A stretch of DNA of 64,000 nt from positions 52,806-116,805 of the forward strand of contig CAUGOD010000003.1 of the NCBI GenBank assembly GCA_959601025.1, given 5' to 3'. The stretch is from an uncultured Oscillospiraceae bacterium (lineage in GTDB: Bacteria; Bacillota; Clostridia; Oscillospirales; Acutalibacteraceae). The notes below the pieces were generated by a model, which saw nothing but the letters and a program-made list of their open reading frames with translations, had not been told where the DNA came from and did not search any database. Position numbers and translations under genes: made by a program. Shown here piece by piece: positions 1 to 7,732 of the stretch (its first letter is position 1; each line of letters starts with the position of its first letter).

Positions 1-259
1 TTGGCCGCCGACAGGCATGCTGCCCTTTGTATTCAGAGGGTATGCTCGAAACATACGCGGCATTTTCTGCGCTCGACGCCTTTTCTTGCCGCCGTTTCCT
101 GCCCGGCGTCTTTCTCCCCTGCCGATTCGGAGAAAAAATCGGAAAGCGCGGTGGCGCGTAACCATTTCCTCCATCCTCAATCCGTTTTTCACCTGCCGGC
201 CGCCGCGAAAAAACCTCCTCGATTCCTCGGCCGGAGACGGCGGCGGGAAACAGAAGCGC

Positions 260-271
260 GTAAACGTTTAC
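260..271. promoter_or_regulatory. LacI/cre-type operator, perfect palindrome
   Basis: The 12-mer GTAAACGTTTAC is a perfect palindrome. It is the best match to the consensus GTAAWCGTTTAC repeated at promoters through this window. It has no gene downstream inside the window and probably controls a leftward gene beyond position 1. I did not find a clear -10/-35 pair next to it. Confidence 0.6.
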
Positions 272-340
272 TCTTCCGGCACGAAAATGCAGAACATCGG
301 TTTTTCCGTGCTCTGCGACCTGAATTTTCCTGCTTCGTTC

Positions 341-406
341 TTCCTGGACTTTTCCTGGTTTCTTCCTAGTCTCTTCCCGGTCTCTTCCCGATCCAAAACT
401 AGTCCC
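341..406. repeat. Six degenerate 11-bp phased repeats
   Basis: Consecutive 11-bp units start at 341, 352, 363, 374, 385 and 396, with a consensus near TTCCTRGTCTC. The last two units are weak. A related, cleaner array lies at 5279-5327. Both arrays sit just beyond the 3' end of a leftward gene and 70-110 bp before a GTAAACGTTT operator in the direction of transcription. Spacing of about one helical turn suggests protein binding on one DNA face; this is inference. Confidence 0.5.
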
Positions 407-455
407 AAAAGAATCCGGAGACCGGCACAGCTGGAATAACCATAATGGAGAAAGA

Positions 456-1460
456 TCAGGTGGATTGACGTTTCACCAGATAAACCGGAACCACATTTTC
501 ACGGTTCTTGACCGGTTTGCTCTGTACCATCTGCAACAGCGATTTGACCGCCGTCTGCCCGATGATGTCCACCTGCTGATGCACCGTCGTAATCGGCAGG
601 GCGTTAAACTCAGCGACGGAAATATCGTCAAAGCCGACGATTTTCACCTGCTCCGGTACCCGTACGCGATGAGTGACCAGGGCGACATAGGCGCCCAGCG
701 CCAGCCAGTCGGTGGTGGCGAAAACGCCGTCGAACGCCATCCCGTCCTCAAGCAGCGCAGTGATCTTGTCGTGGGCGCTCCGGAAGTCAATGCGGTCAAG
801 ATCGATGATATATTTTTCATCGTAGGGAATGCGATAATCCGCATGTGCGCCGATATACCCATCGACACGTTCCTCCTGGCTGGAGAGACGGCGACGATCA
901 GTCAGCATTAGAATCCGGCGGCAACCTTTTTCCAGCAGCTCCCGGGTGGCGATATAGCCGCCCTGGCGGTTATCCGATTCGATCATCACAAACTTTTCGG
1001 TATTCCGGGTGCGGTTCGGGACGCGGTCGATAAACACGGTGGGGATGTCGGCCAGCTCCTTGTAGTCGCTGTTGTACCCGCCGCTTATGTAGATGAGCCC
1101 GCTGACGTTCTGCATTTTGAGCATCTGGAGATATTTCTGCTCAATCTCCACGTTCTCGTTGGTATTGCAGATAAACGAGGAATAGCCGGATGCGAACAGG
1201 GCGGACTCCAGCTCATGCACCAGCTTCACAAAAAATTCGTTGGTGATGTCCGGCACAATGATGCCAATGTTGTCCATCCGGTGGGTCCGCAGCCCCTTGG
1301 CGACCATGCTGGGCACATAATGGTGCTCTTTAATAATCGCCTTGACCTTTTCCTCCGTCTCCTTGGAATACCGGCCGTTTCCGTTGATGATCCGGGAAAC
1401 CGTCGCAATGGAAACCCCGGACATTGCCGAAATATCTTTTATCGACAAATTCTTTTTCAA
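456..1460 (-). CDS. LacI-family transcriptional regulator
   Basis: The protein is a sugar-responsive DNA-binding repressor of about 334 residues, the usual family length. The N-terminal LacI helix-turn-helix is clear (residues about 5-55, with the ATVSRIING recognition helix). It is followed by a periplasmic-binding-protein-like effector domain containing IGIIVPDITNEFF and the C-terminal VGFDDISVAEF motif. An in-frame GTG at 1469 overlaps the Shine-Dalgarno sequence, so the TTG at 1460, nine bases after GGAGG, is the more likely start. The promoter at 1506-1534 carries an operator at 1491-1502, which suggests autoregulation. As the only LacI protein here it is the natural candidate to bind the repeated GTAAWCGTTTAC sites. 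The effector cannot be read from sequence. Confidence 0.92.
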   Translation of the reverse strand: MKKNLSIKDISAMSGVSIATVSRIINGNGRYSKETEEKVKAIIKEHHYVPSMVAKGLRTHRMDNIGIIVPDITNEFFVKLVHELESALFASGYSSFICNTNENVEIEQKYLQMLKMQNVSGLIYISGGYNSDYKELADIPTVFIDRVPNRTRNTEKFVMIESDNRQGGYIATRELLEKGCRRILMLTDRRRLSSQEERVDGYIGAHADYRIPYDEKYIIDLDRIDFRSAHDKITALLEDGMAFDGVFATTDWLALGAYVALVTHRVRVPEQVKIVGFDDISVAEFNALPITTVHQQVDIIGQTAVKSLLQMVQSKPVKNRENVVPVYLVKRQST

Positions 1461-1490
1461 GATTTCCACCCTCCGTCGAGCAAACGATGA

Positions 1491-1502
1491 GTAATCGTTT
1501 AC
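1491..1502. promoter_or_regulatory. Operator in the LacI-gene promoter
   Basis: GTAATCGTTTAC lies immediately downstream of the -10 box of the regulator gene, a position where a bound repressor would block transcription start. It matches the window consensus at 11 of 12 positions of the perfect palindrome. Confidence 0.65.
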
Positions 1503-1505
1503 CTT

Positions 1506-1534
1506 ATTTTATAACAAAAAAAAGAAAATGTCAA
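1506..1534 (-). promoter_or_regulatory. Sigma-A promoter of the LacI-family gene
   Basis: Read on the minus strand there is a consensus -35 TTGACA (1529-1534), a 17-bp spacer and a -10 TAAAAT (1506-1511). Transcription would start around 1497-1500, inside the operator, and run into the gene starting at 1460. Confidence 0.65.
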
Positions 1535-1953
1535 TGAAAACGCTAAACAAAAGCGACGAAAAAACCGCTTATTCTTTCGTCACAAATTCCATTCGCCCAT
1601 TTGGCTTTTTGCCAAGGGAAAACTATTACGCAGCCGGTCTTGAATGGAAAACTGCAGGAATATATGGATATTATACTTGAAATACTTTCAAAAAACAAGA
1701 GTAAATTTTGTGAAAAGTTCCGCGAATACTGGATAAATAAACAAAAAAATTGCCCAATGAATTTTGTCACAGAGGAAAACGTTTACACCTGCGGAACAGG
1801 TTAAATTGGTTAATTTAACCGGAATTTGGGCTGTTTGTGGTTCACACTGAAAAACGCTTTGCATAGCAGGAAGCCGGCAAAATACAAAACGGGCTTCCCC
1901 GCCGATTCCGTCTCAAGGGACCGGCGGGAACACCCGTCTTTTTTCCGTCCGGC
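1535..1953. promoter_or_regulatory. Spacer with second operator and a palindrome
   Basis: No gene is supported between the mannosidase stop and the regulator promoter. A second operator-like site, GAAAACGTTTAC, lies at 1775-1786. Just beyond it at 1799-1820 is a perfect inverted repeat with half-sites GGTTAAATT and AATTTAACC around a 4-bp centre, which looks like a different regulator's site. A GGAAGCC/GGCTTCC hairpin at about 1869-1897 may end mannosidase transcription, but it has no good T-run. Confidence 0.45.
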
Positions 1954-4900
1954 TTATTTCGGACGGACCAGCACCGTATGCACTTCGAAGGGATGGAAAT
2001 CCAGCCCAAAGCCGGAAGGTTCGGCAGTAAACTTCGCCGCTTCCTCCCGTGAAACGGGACGTTCGAGCAGATCGGTCAGACTGTCTGCGCGCAGGCCGTT
2101 CAGGGTAATATGCGCCCGGGTACGCTTCCCGCCGGCTTCGTACAGCCGCAGAATATACCCGTCGGTATCCTCCGCCTTCTTGACGGCGTCGATCAGGATG
2201 TTCGGCTGATCGACAAACGCCAGCGCGTCGCAGAAAGGCAGCGCCTTCCCGCCGTTCTTCGGCGCCTCCAGCGCGAGAAGAGGCATATTCAGCTCGTAAC
2301 CCGCACGGACCACGCCGCCGTCGATCACATTCCCGGCATGGGGCAGGACGGAATAGGTAAAGGTATGCACGCCCTTGTCCCCCTCCTCGCAGGGGCACAT
2401 CTGGCTGCGGAGCAGGTCGATATCCAGCACGCCGTCCCAGATTTTATAGCCGTATTTGCAATTGTTCAGCAGCGCGACGCCGTACCCGTTGTCCGCCATA
2501 TCCACCCATTTGTGGGCGCAGACCTCGAACTTGGCCTGATCCCAGGTGGTGTTCTGGTGGGTGGGACGCTGGATATGGCCATACTGGATTTCACAACGGG
2601 CCGCGTCGGTTACGATATCCACCGGGAAGGAGGAACGCAGCATCTTGTAGGTTTCGTTCCATTCCACCGTGGTCTCGAAATCGAGCTGCTTGGAACCGTC
2701 CTTCAGGGTCACGGTCTGGGAAATCTTCGACTGGCCGATGGTATACTCCATGGCGATCCCCTGCACCACTCCCCGGACAAAGCCGCGGGCGGAGATACGC
2801 TTCGCCTGTTCCGGCGTACAGGTCAGGTAGCCCTTATTAATGTCCCAATGCGTATACTCATCGTCATAAAGCTTCAGCGCATTACCTACCGTATTCGGAC
2901 GCAGAACCTCGCGGCCCTCCTCCTTGTCAAACAGGGAAGCGATCGTCCCATCCGAATTGAACACCGCGCAAAGGCGGCTATTCTCCAGTCGGTCGGAGGG
3001 CGCGGCCTTCTCCTCGACAACCGGCCGGCCCGCCATATCGATCACAGTATAACCCAAAGGCGGCACGGTCACCGGAAGCTGGCGGCCGGCGAATTCGATC
3101 GTCTCCGTCCGTTCCCAGGAGGTAGGATTGAACACCGCGACCGGCTCGGCCATCGCCGCGGTATCGGCGGCCCCGATCAGCAGGGCTTCCGCCTCCGCGA
3201 TCATCCCGTCCAGCTCCTCCAACAGGAGACGGTACCGGGCATGGGTTTCCTCATACGCCCGCTTGATGGAGGAACCCGGCAGGCAGTCGTGAAACTGGTA
3301 CAGCAGCATTTCCTTCCAGATTTCCTCCAGCCGGTCGTGCGGGTAGGAGGTCCCCAGCCGAAGGGCGGCGAGGGTGTACAACCATTCGGTGTGATAGAGC
3401 TTAATCTCCATCAGCCGGTTATACAGCTTCCCCTTGGCAATGGAGGTATAGGTCCCCTGATGCCGCTCGAAATACAGCTCGCCCACCCATTTCCGGTAGG
3501 TATCCCGCTTCTGGTTGATCCGCTCGAAGAAATCGACGCAGAATTCCGGGCGGAGCGGCGGCACGCCTTTGAGATTCTTCTGGCGCTTGATCCGCTCCAG
3601 ATGCTCGTAGCCCGGTCCGCCGCCGCCGTCCCCGATGCCGTAAAGCTGGAGCGCTTCGCCGCAGCGGTCGAGATCGGTATAGTGGTGCAGGCCGTAAATG
3701 GCCATCTGCGGCACGGCGGCGCTGTTGTAGCTGTCCTCCGGCAGCATATGGGTGAGCACCTCGCTGCCGTCGATCCCCTTCCAGAGGAAGGTGTGCCGCG
3801 GGAAACGGTTGGTGTCGTTCATGGAGAGCTTCTGGGTCATGAAATAGGGGGTGCCGCTCTTGACCAGCAGCTGGGGCAAAGCGGCCGAATACCCGAACAC
3901 GTCGGGGAGGAAGCCGACCTTCATCTCCTTGCCGAATTCCTCCATGAAGAACCGCTTGCCGTACAAAATCTGCCGCACCAGCGATTCGCCGGTCGGGAGG
4001 TTGGTGTCCATTTCCACCCAGAAGCATCCCTGGCATTCCCAGCGGCCTTCCTTCTCCCGCTCCTTGATCCGCTTGTAGATGGAAGGATAATGCTCCCGCA
4101 TCCAGACATAGATTTGGGGTTGGCTGCATCCGAATTTATAAAAGGGATATTTCTCCATCAGGTACAGGGCGGTGGAATAGGTCCGCGCCCCCTTTCGGAT
4201 GGTCTCCCGCTCCGGCCAGAGGAAAATCAGATCGAGATGGGAATGCCCGATGGAGGAATATTGAAGCTCCATCGTGTCGTTCTCCCGTTCCAGCAGCTTG
4301 GCCAGCGAAGCGCGGGCGGCCTGCATGCTCTCCTGCGTGACGGTATCGAGCAGGCGGGACGCTTCCAGCATGACGGGAAGCACTTCGTCCGCATAGGCGT
4401 CGTCGTTTTCACACAGGCCGACGTACAGACTCAGGCAGACGGTGAAATCATAGAACAGATCACGGGCGAGGGTGTCCACCGTTACGATAGAGGCTTCCTT
4501 CACCCGGCCGTCGTTGCGGTATTGGCCCTGCAGATCGTTGCAGCCGGCGTCCACCCAGAGGTCCACCGGCTCGTCCCCGGTGGAGCAGTCGCTGACCTCC
4601 ACCGTCTTTTTCCCCCACAGGCCGAGAGGAAATTCGTCGGTGGTGGTAACGCTGGTCAGTCCTTTGAGGGGCTCGCCGTTCGCGTCGAACACCAGGCCTT
4701 CGCCCGAAAAGTCGATCAGCAGGGAAACCTTCTTCCCCTTCGCCTTCGGCGGAACCTGTCCGCGGAAATGGAACCAAGCGCAGTCGAACAGCTCTCCCCA
4801 GGTGTCGCCGATGGCGGGGGTGATATGCCGGCCGGTCGTTCGCTCCGCATACGGCATCGGCTCTTTGGTCACATAGGCCTCGATCGACAGGTCGGCGACC

Positions 4901-5034
4901 GGCGTGTAGATCGCTTGCTCGATCTTTTCCCGCACCGCGACAAAGGCTTTTTCAAACTCGCGGAACGAAGCCGCGCCCTTGCCGAAATCGGGTTTGCCCA
5001 GCATCTCGACAAAATCAATATTGAGGTTCCCCAT
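1954..5034 (-). CDS. GH38 alpha-mannosidase
   Basis: This 1026-residue enzyme removes alpha-linked mannose from glycan ends. The GH38 zinc site GHSHLD is at residues 263-268 and the nucleophile motif LPDVFGYSAALPQ at 376-388, with Asp378 as the expected nucleophile. An N-terminal beta domain (about 1-250) precedes the catalytic barrel, and C-terminal beta-sandwich domains follow (about 640-1026), as in bacterial alpha-mannosidases. There is no signal peptide, so it acts in the cytoplasm on imported oligosaccharides. AAAGGAAGG precedes the ATG. A GTAAACGTTTTC operator lies 127 bp upstream, linking it to the same regulon as the neighbouring surface proteins. The family is certain; linkage specificity is not. 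Confidence 0.93.
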   Translation of the reverse strand: MGNLNIDFVEMLGKPDFGKGAASFREFEKAFVAVREKIEQAIYTPVADLSIEAYVTKEPMPYAERTTGRHITPAIGDTWGELFDCAWFHFRGQVPPKAKGKKVSLLIDFSGEGLVFDANGEPLKGLTSVTTTDEFPLGLWGKKTVEVSDCSTGDEPVDLWVDAGCNDLQGQYRNDGRVKEASIVTVDTLARDLFYDFTVCLSLYVGLCENDDAYADEVLPVMLEASRLLDTVTQESMQAARASLAKLLERENDTMELQYSSIGHSHLDLIFLWPERETIRKGARTYSTALYLMEKYPFYKFGCSQPQIYVWMREHYPSIYKRIKEREKEGRWECQGCFWVEMDTNLPTGESLVRQILYGKRFFMEEFGKEMKVGFLPDVFGYSAALPQLLVKSGTPYFMTQKLSMNDTNRFPRHTFLWKGIDGSEVLTHMLPEDSYNSAAVPQMAIYGLHHYTDLDRCGEALQLYGIGDGGGGPGYEHLERIKRQKNLKGVPPLRPEFCVDFFERINQKRDTYRKWVGELYFERHQGTYTSIAKGKLYNRLMEIKLYHTEWLYTLAALRLGTSYPHDRLEEIWKEMLLYQFHDCLPGSSIKRAYEETHARYRLLLEELDGMIAEAEALLIGAADTAAMAEPVAVFNPTSWERTETIEFAGRQLPVTVPPLGYTVIDMAGRPVVEEKAAPSDRLENSRLCAVFNSDGTIASLFDKEEGREVLRPNTVGNALKLYDDEYTHWDINKGYLTCTPEQAKRISARGFVRGVVQGIAMEYTIGQSKISQTVTLKDGSKQLDFETTVEWNETYKMLRSSFPVDIVTDAARCEIQYGHIQRPTHQNTTWDQAKFEVCAHKWVDMADNGYGVALLNNCKYGYKIWDGVLDIDLLRSQMCPCEEGDKGVHTFTYSVLPHAGNVIDGGVVRAGYELNMPLLALEAPKNGGKALPFCDALAFVDQPNILIDAVKKAEDTDGYILRLYEAGGKRTRAHITLNGLRADSLTDLLERPVSREEAAKFTAEPSGFGLDFHPFEVHTVLVRPK

Positions 5035-5160
5035 CTGAAAACCTTCCTTTCTTCCTCCCGGCGCTTTGGAGACCCGGGGGAAATCTACAGAGTAAACCGT
5101 CCAAGGTAATCCCGTTCCCTGCCGGTACGGCTCCCCGCCGGCAAGGGAACGACCTCTCGC

Positions 5161-5172
5161 GTAAACGTTTTC
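5161..5172. promoter_or_regulatory. LacI/cre-type operator upstream of GH38
   Basis: GTAAACGTTTTC differs from the perfect palindrome at one position. Its flanks (GC before, TC after) match those of the site at 260-271, suggesting the same protein binds both. Confidence 0.6.
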
Positions 5173-5278
5173 TCAGTCGGGTGAATAGCACACGGCAGCG
5201 GCGGCCGCCGTGTACCGAAACGCTGTTCCTCGTCCCGGCTTTTCACCGTGGAATGCCGTTTATAGCCGATTTTTACTC

Positions 5279-5327
5279 GTCCAAGACTTGTCCAAGACTT
5301 GTCCTAGACTCGTCCTAGACTCGTCCC
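5279..5327. repeat. Four and a half 11-bp tandem repeats
   Basis: Two copies of GTCCAAGACTT are followed by two of GTCCTAGACTC and a partial GTCCCG. The exact 11-bp period is about one turn of DNA. The same kind of array occurs at 341-406, in the same position relative to an operator. Confidence 0.8.
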
Positions 5328-5348
5328 GTTTTGCCGCGGCGCCACCGT

Positions 5349-6245
5349 TCAGCGAACCAGCGTCAGGTTGGCGTTTTTCACCTGCTCCATCGTCGGGATG
5401 GAGGGCGCCGCGCCCTTGACCGAGACCGCCAGGGAGGAGGCGATCGACGCTTTTTCCAGCGCGGAAGCCGGCGTTTCCCCGCTTGTAATGCAGGTCAGGA
5501 AGTATCCGGTAAAGGTATCCCCCGCCGCGGTGGTATCCGCCACCGGCACATCGTAAATGCCATGCTGGCAGCGGATTTTCCCGTCGTCGTACACCGCGCC
5601 GTCCTTGCCGAGCGTCAGCACTACGACGCAATCGGGATACCGGCGGCGGAATTCCGCGAGGATATCATCGGCCAGCTTTTTCCCGGTGATTTCCTTGCCT
5701 TCGATTTCGTTCAGGATAAAATAGGTGATTTTCTCCAGCGGGAGCTTAAAGAGATTCTCCCCGATCGGCGAGGGGTTTAGGGCAATTTTCATCCCCTTGG
5801 CCGCCGCCTTCTCCACAATATAGTCAAGGTCGTTGATCTCGTTCTGAAGCAGCAGCACATCGCCCGCCTCGAATTCGGCCAGCACCTCGTCCACAAAGCC
5901 GTCGGTCACGGCCTGGTTGGCCCCGCCATAAAGCAGGATGCAGTTTTGCCCGCTCTTATCCACCTGGATAATGGCGTGGCCGCTCGGCCCCTCCACATAG
6001 CGGACAAAGCGGGTGTCGGCTCCGCTTTCCTTCAGCAGGTCGAGCAGCATTTCGCCGTCCGCGCCGATGCAACCGGCATGGTACACGGTCGCGCCGGCCC
6101 GGGCCAGGGACAGCGACTGGTTCAGGCCCTTGCCGCCGCTGAACTTTTCCAGCTTGGCGGAGGAAAGCGTCTCGCCTGCACGGACAAAATGGTCCACCGA
6201 ATAAACGTTATCCAGGTTCAGCGAACCAAAATTCAAAATCTTCAT
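5349..6245 (-). CDS. PfkB-family sugar kinase (ribokinase-like)
   Basis: A cytoplasmic ATP-dependent sugar kinase of 298 residues. The N-terminal PfkB signature is present (FSGGKGLNQSLSLARAG), as is the C-terminal ATP/anion-hole motif VADTTAAGDTFTGYFL with the catalytic Asp. The upstream ATG at 6257 directly abuts AAAGGA, so the ATG at 6245, about 12 bases further, is the better start. It lies between the mannosidase and the surface-protein genes in one direction and probably phosphorylates a sugar released by the pathway. The substrate (ribose, fructose, or another hexose) cannot be told from sequence. Confidence 0.88.
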   Translation of the reverse strand: MKILNFGSLNLDNVYSVDHFVRAGETLSSAKLEKFSGGKGLNQSLSLARAGATVYHAGCIGADGEMLLDLLKESGADTRFVRYVEGPSGHAIIQVDKSGQNCILLYGGANQAVTDGFVDEVLAEFEAGDVLLLQNEINDLDYIVEKAAAKGMKIALNPSPIGENLFKLPLEKITYFILNEIEGKEITGKKLADDILAEFRRRYPDCVVVLTLGKDGAVYDDGKIRCQHGIYDVPVADTTAAGDTFTGYFLTCITSGETPASALEKASIASSLAVSVKGAAPSIPTMEQVKNANLTLVR

Positions 6246-6631
6246 GAATCGTTCCATTCCTTTCTTAAACCGGGCGTCCCGCAGTGGTTTTCGGGAAAAG
6301 CGTAAGGCGTCCCCTCGGTAGGCCGGCCGGTTCCCCTCGCCAGCCCGCCGAACCGAAGGGGACAGCGGCCGCCTTATCTCCTGCTCCGTCTACCAACCCC
6401 GCCGGAATGCCATCGGCCCCGCCGCTCGTTTATGTATGCGCCTATTGTAACACATTTTCCTCTGAAATCCTACGGGGTATCGCCGCCTTTTTGAAAAAGG
6501 TCAAAAAAAGTATGTCCCTTGCCACGTTCATGGCAAGGGACATACCTCAAACGGAGAGAAAACCTCCGTCGGAAGAGAACCTTCGCCGGAAGGAACCCTT
6601 CCGCTCATCTCATAGTGGCAAACAAGACGGA
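6246..6631. other. Spacer with terminator, no gene
   Basis: This 386-bp stretch holds the terminator of the downstream-anchored surface-protein gene (6503-6545) and GC-rich sequence upstream of the kinase. No promoter with good spacing was recognised and no coding region is supported. Confidence 0.5.
6503..6545 (-). terminator. Rho-independent terminator of surface protein 1
   Basis: A perfect 14-bp stem (arms 6510-6523 and 6532-6545) with an 8-base loop is followed on the minus strand by seven consecutive T residues. It lies about 90 bp beyond the stop at 6632. Confidence 0.9.
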
Positions 6632-7402
6632 TTAGGCCTTCTTCGCTTTCTTCGCGAGGACAACAGCCGCCAGAGCAACCACGCCGGCCATCACGGGCAG
6701 GGCGGTGGCCGCTTCGCCGGTGGAGGGGCTGGTCGTCGCGTTGTTGTCGTTGTCGTTGCCGGTGTTGCTGTCGCCGCTGGCAGCCGTAAAGTCAACCTTC
6801 ACGCTGTCAAGGGAAACATTCAGCGTAGCGCCGTTGCCGCCGCCGTTGCAGACGAAATAGATCATATCGCCGGCTTTGACTTCTTTCTCAATCACGCCGC
6901 TCTTGCCGCTGTTATCGACGCCTTTGACCTCGCCGGTATACAGCACTTCTTTATTCAGCATGATGGTAGCCTTGCCAGCCTTGAAGGAAGCGTTCGGAGA
7001 CTCATAGGTCTCGTCCTCATTCACGTTGGTATAACCAAAGTGATTCCACTCGGCAATCTTGGCGGTGCCGTCGGCCGGAGCCTTGAACGCCAGGATGATA
7101 TCATAGGCTTTGCCGCCTACAGAACCGCACTGCGCGTCAACGCCGCCCCAATTGCACATCGAAAAATAATTGTAGCTGCCGGGATCTTCAGCATTCACCT
7201 GCCAGCTGTCGGCCCACTCGCCATGCAGCGTCAGCTCTTTAATGGTCGCTTCGCTGTCATCGCTGTACATGTAGTACCACACCGGGCCCTGATCCTTGTC
7301 ACCGGCGAACGCGTCTTTGACCGCATAGCTGTCAGCGGCGAACGCGCTCATGGACAGAGCCATTGCGAGCGCCAGGCCGACGCCCAGAATCTTCTTCTTC
7401 AT
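6632..7402 (-). CDS. Wall-anchored surface protein with one QGPVWYY domain
   Basis: A 256-residue exported protein. It has a signal peptide (about 1-23, ending AFA), one beta-rich domain of about 175 residues beginning DQGPVWYYMY and ending with a KAGDMIYFVCN...LDSVKVDF motif, an Asn/Thr-rich linker, and a C-terminal sorting signal SPSTGE plus hydrophobic stretch plus KKAKKA. SPxTG resembles the (S/P)PxTG motif used by class B sortases such as that of Clostridioides difficile. The domain looks like a carbohydrate-binding beta-sandwich, but I cannot assign it to a named family. Its 459-residue neighbour carries two copies. It has its own promoter, operator and terminator, so it is regulated with the glycan genes. 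Confidence 0.85.
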   Translation of the reverse strand: MKKKILGVGLALAMALSMSAFAADSYAVKDAFAGDKDQGPVWYYMYSDDSEATIKELTLHGEWADSWQVNAEDPGSYNYFSMCNWGGVDAQCGSVGGKAYDIILAFKAPADGTAKIAEWNHFGYTNVNEDETYESPNASFKAGKATIMLNKEVLYTGEVKGVDNSGKSGVIEKEVKAGDMIYFVCNGGGNGATLNVSLDSVKVDFTAASGDSNTGNDNDNNATTSPSTGEAATALPVMAGVVALAAVVLAKKAKKA

Positions 7403-7517
7403 TTGGAAACTCCTCCTAATAAATAATGTTTTACAGGTTCCCCTGCTTTTGCCCCACAGAAAACGGTTCTTCCTGCGCGCAATCGTTACCGCACATGCAG
7501 ACGACAGCAGCGAAGGT

Positions 7518-7529
7518 TAATCGTTTTCA
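7518..7529. promoter_or_regulatory. Operator at surface-protein 1 promoter
   Basis: TTAATCGTTTTC, within GGTTAATCGTTTTCAC, lies just downstream of the -10 box at 7538-7543. The identical 12-mer occurs at 9262-9273 before the neighbouring paralog. Confidence 0.65.
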
Positions 7530-7537
7530 CAGCCCTA

Positions 7538-7566
7538 TACTAGCACATCTTTTTATAGATTGCAAG
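7538..7566 (-). promoter_or_regulatory. Sigma-A promoter of surface protein 1
   Basis: On the minus strand: -35 TTGCAA (7561-7566), 17-bp spacer, -10 TAGTAT (7538-7543). The operator follows immediately. The leader to the ATG at 7402 is about 130 nt. Confidence 0.7.
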
Positions 7567-7667
7567 GGGTTTTTCGAATATTTTTATTCATTTTATGGTG
7601 CGTTTCCAGAGCCGAACTCTTTTTTCGGGAGGAAATTCCCTCTTCATACAGGCATTCCAGATACCGG

Positions 7668-7704
7668 AAAAGGGCCGCCGCAGAATTGTTCCGGCGGCCC
7701 TTTT
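7668..7704 (-). terminator. Terminator of surface protein 2
   Basis: A GC-rich stem (AAAAGGGCCGCCG paired with CGGCGGCCCTTTT) surrounds a 10-base loop and ends in four T residues on either strand. It lies 30 bp past the stop at 7733. Confidence 0.8.
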
Positions 7705-7732
7705 CAGCAATCCATGTTTGAAAGCAGGTGAC

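Larger units (their letters stand above)
1..455. other. Intergenic region at left edge, no gene supported
   Basis: I see no convincing coding region here: the open frames lack ribosome binding sites and any recognisable domain. The stretch holds a perfect LacI/cre-like palindrome at 260-271 and a degenerate array of 11-bp repeats at 341-406, both listed separately. It lies downstream of the regulator gene that ends at 456, so it is probably the control region of a gene beyond the left edge, read leftward. Confidence 0.6.
5035..5348. promoter_or_regulatory. Kinase-mannosidase spacer with operator and repeats
   Basis: The 314-bp spacer holds the operator at 5161-5172 and the 11-bp repeat array at 5279-5327. 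A TATAAA on the minus strand near 5265 could be a -10 box but has no convincing -35. Presence of an operator here argues that the mannosidase has its own promoter and is not only read through from the kinase. Confidence 0.45.

Noticed and set aside
2110..5109. A 999-codon open frame on the plus strand opposite the GH38 mannosidase, and similar long antisense frames opposite the GH106-like gene (16810-20208), the GH4/nucleoside hydrolase genes (13139-15955) and the giant binding protein (33225-35363).
   Set aside because: They are mirror frames produced by high-GC codon use. They lack ribosome binding sites and recognisable domains, while the minus-strand genes show clear family motifs.
5279..5327. 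CRISPR array.
   Set aside because: The units are 11 bp with no spacers and no cas genes; this is a simple phased tandem repeat.
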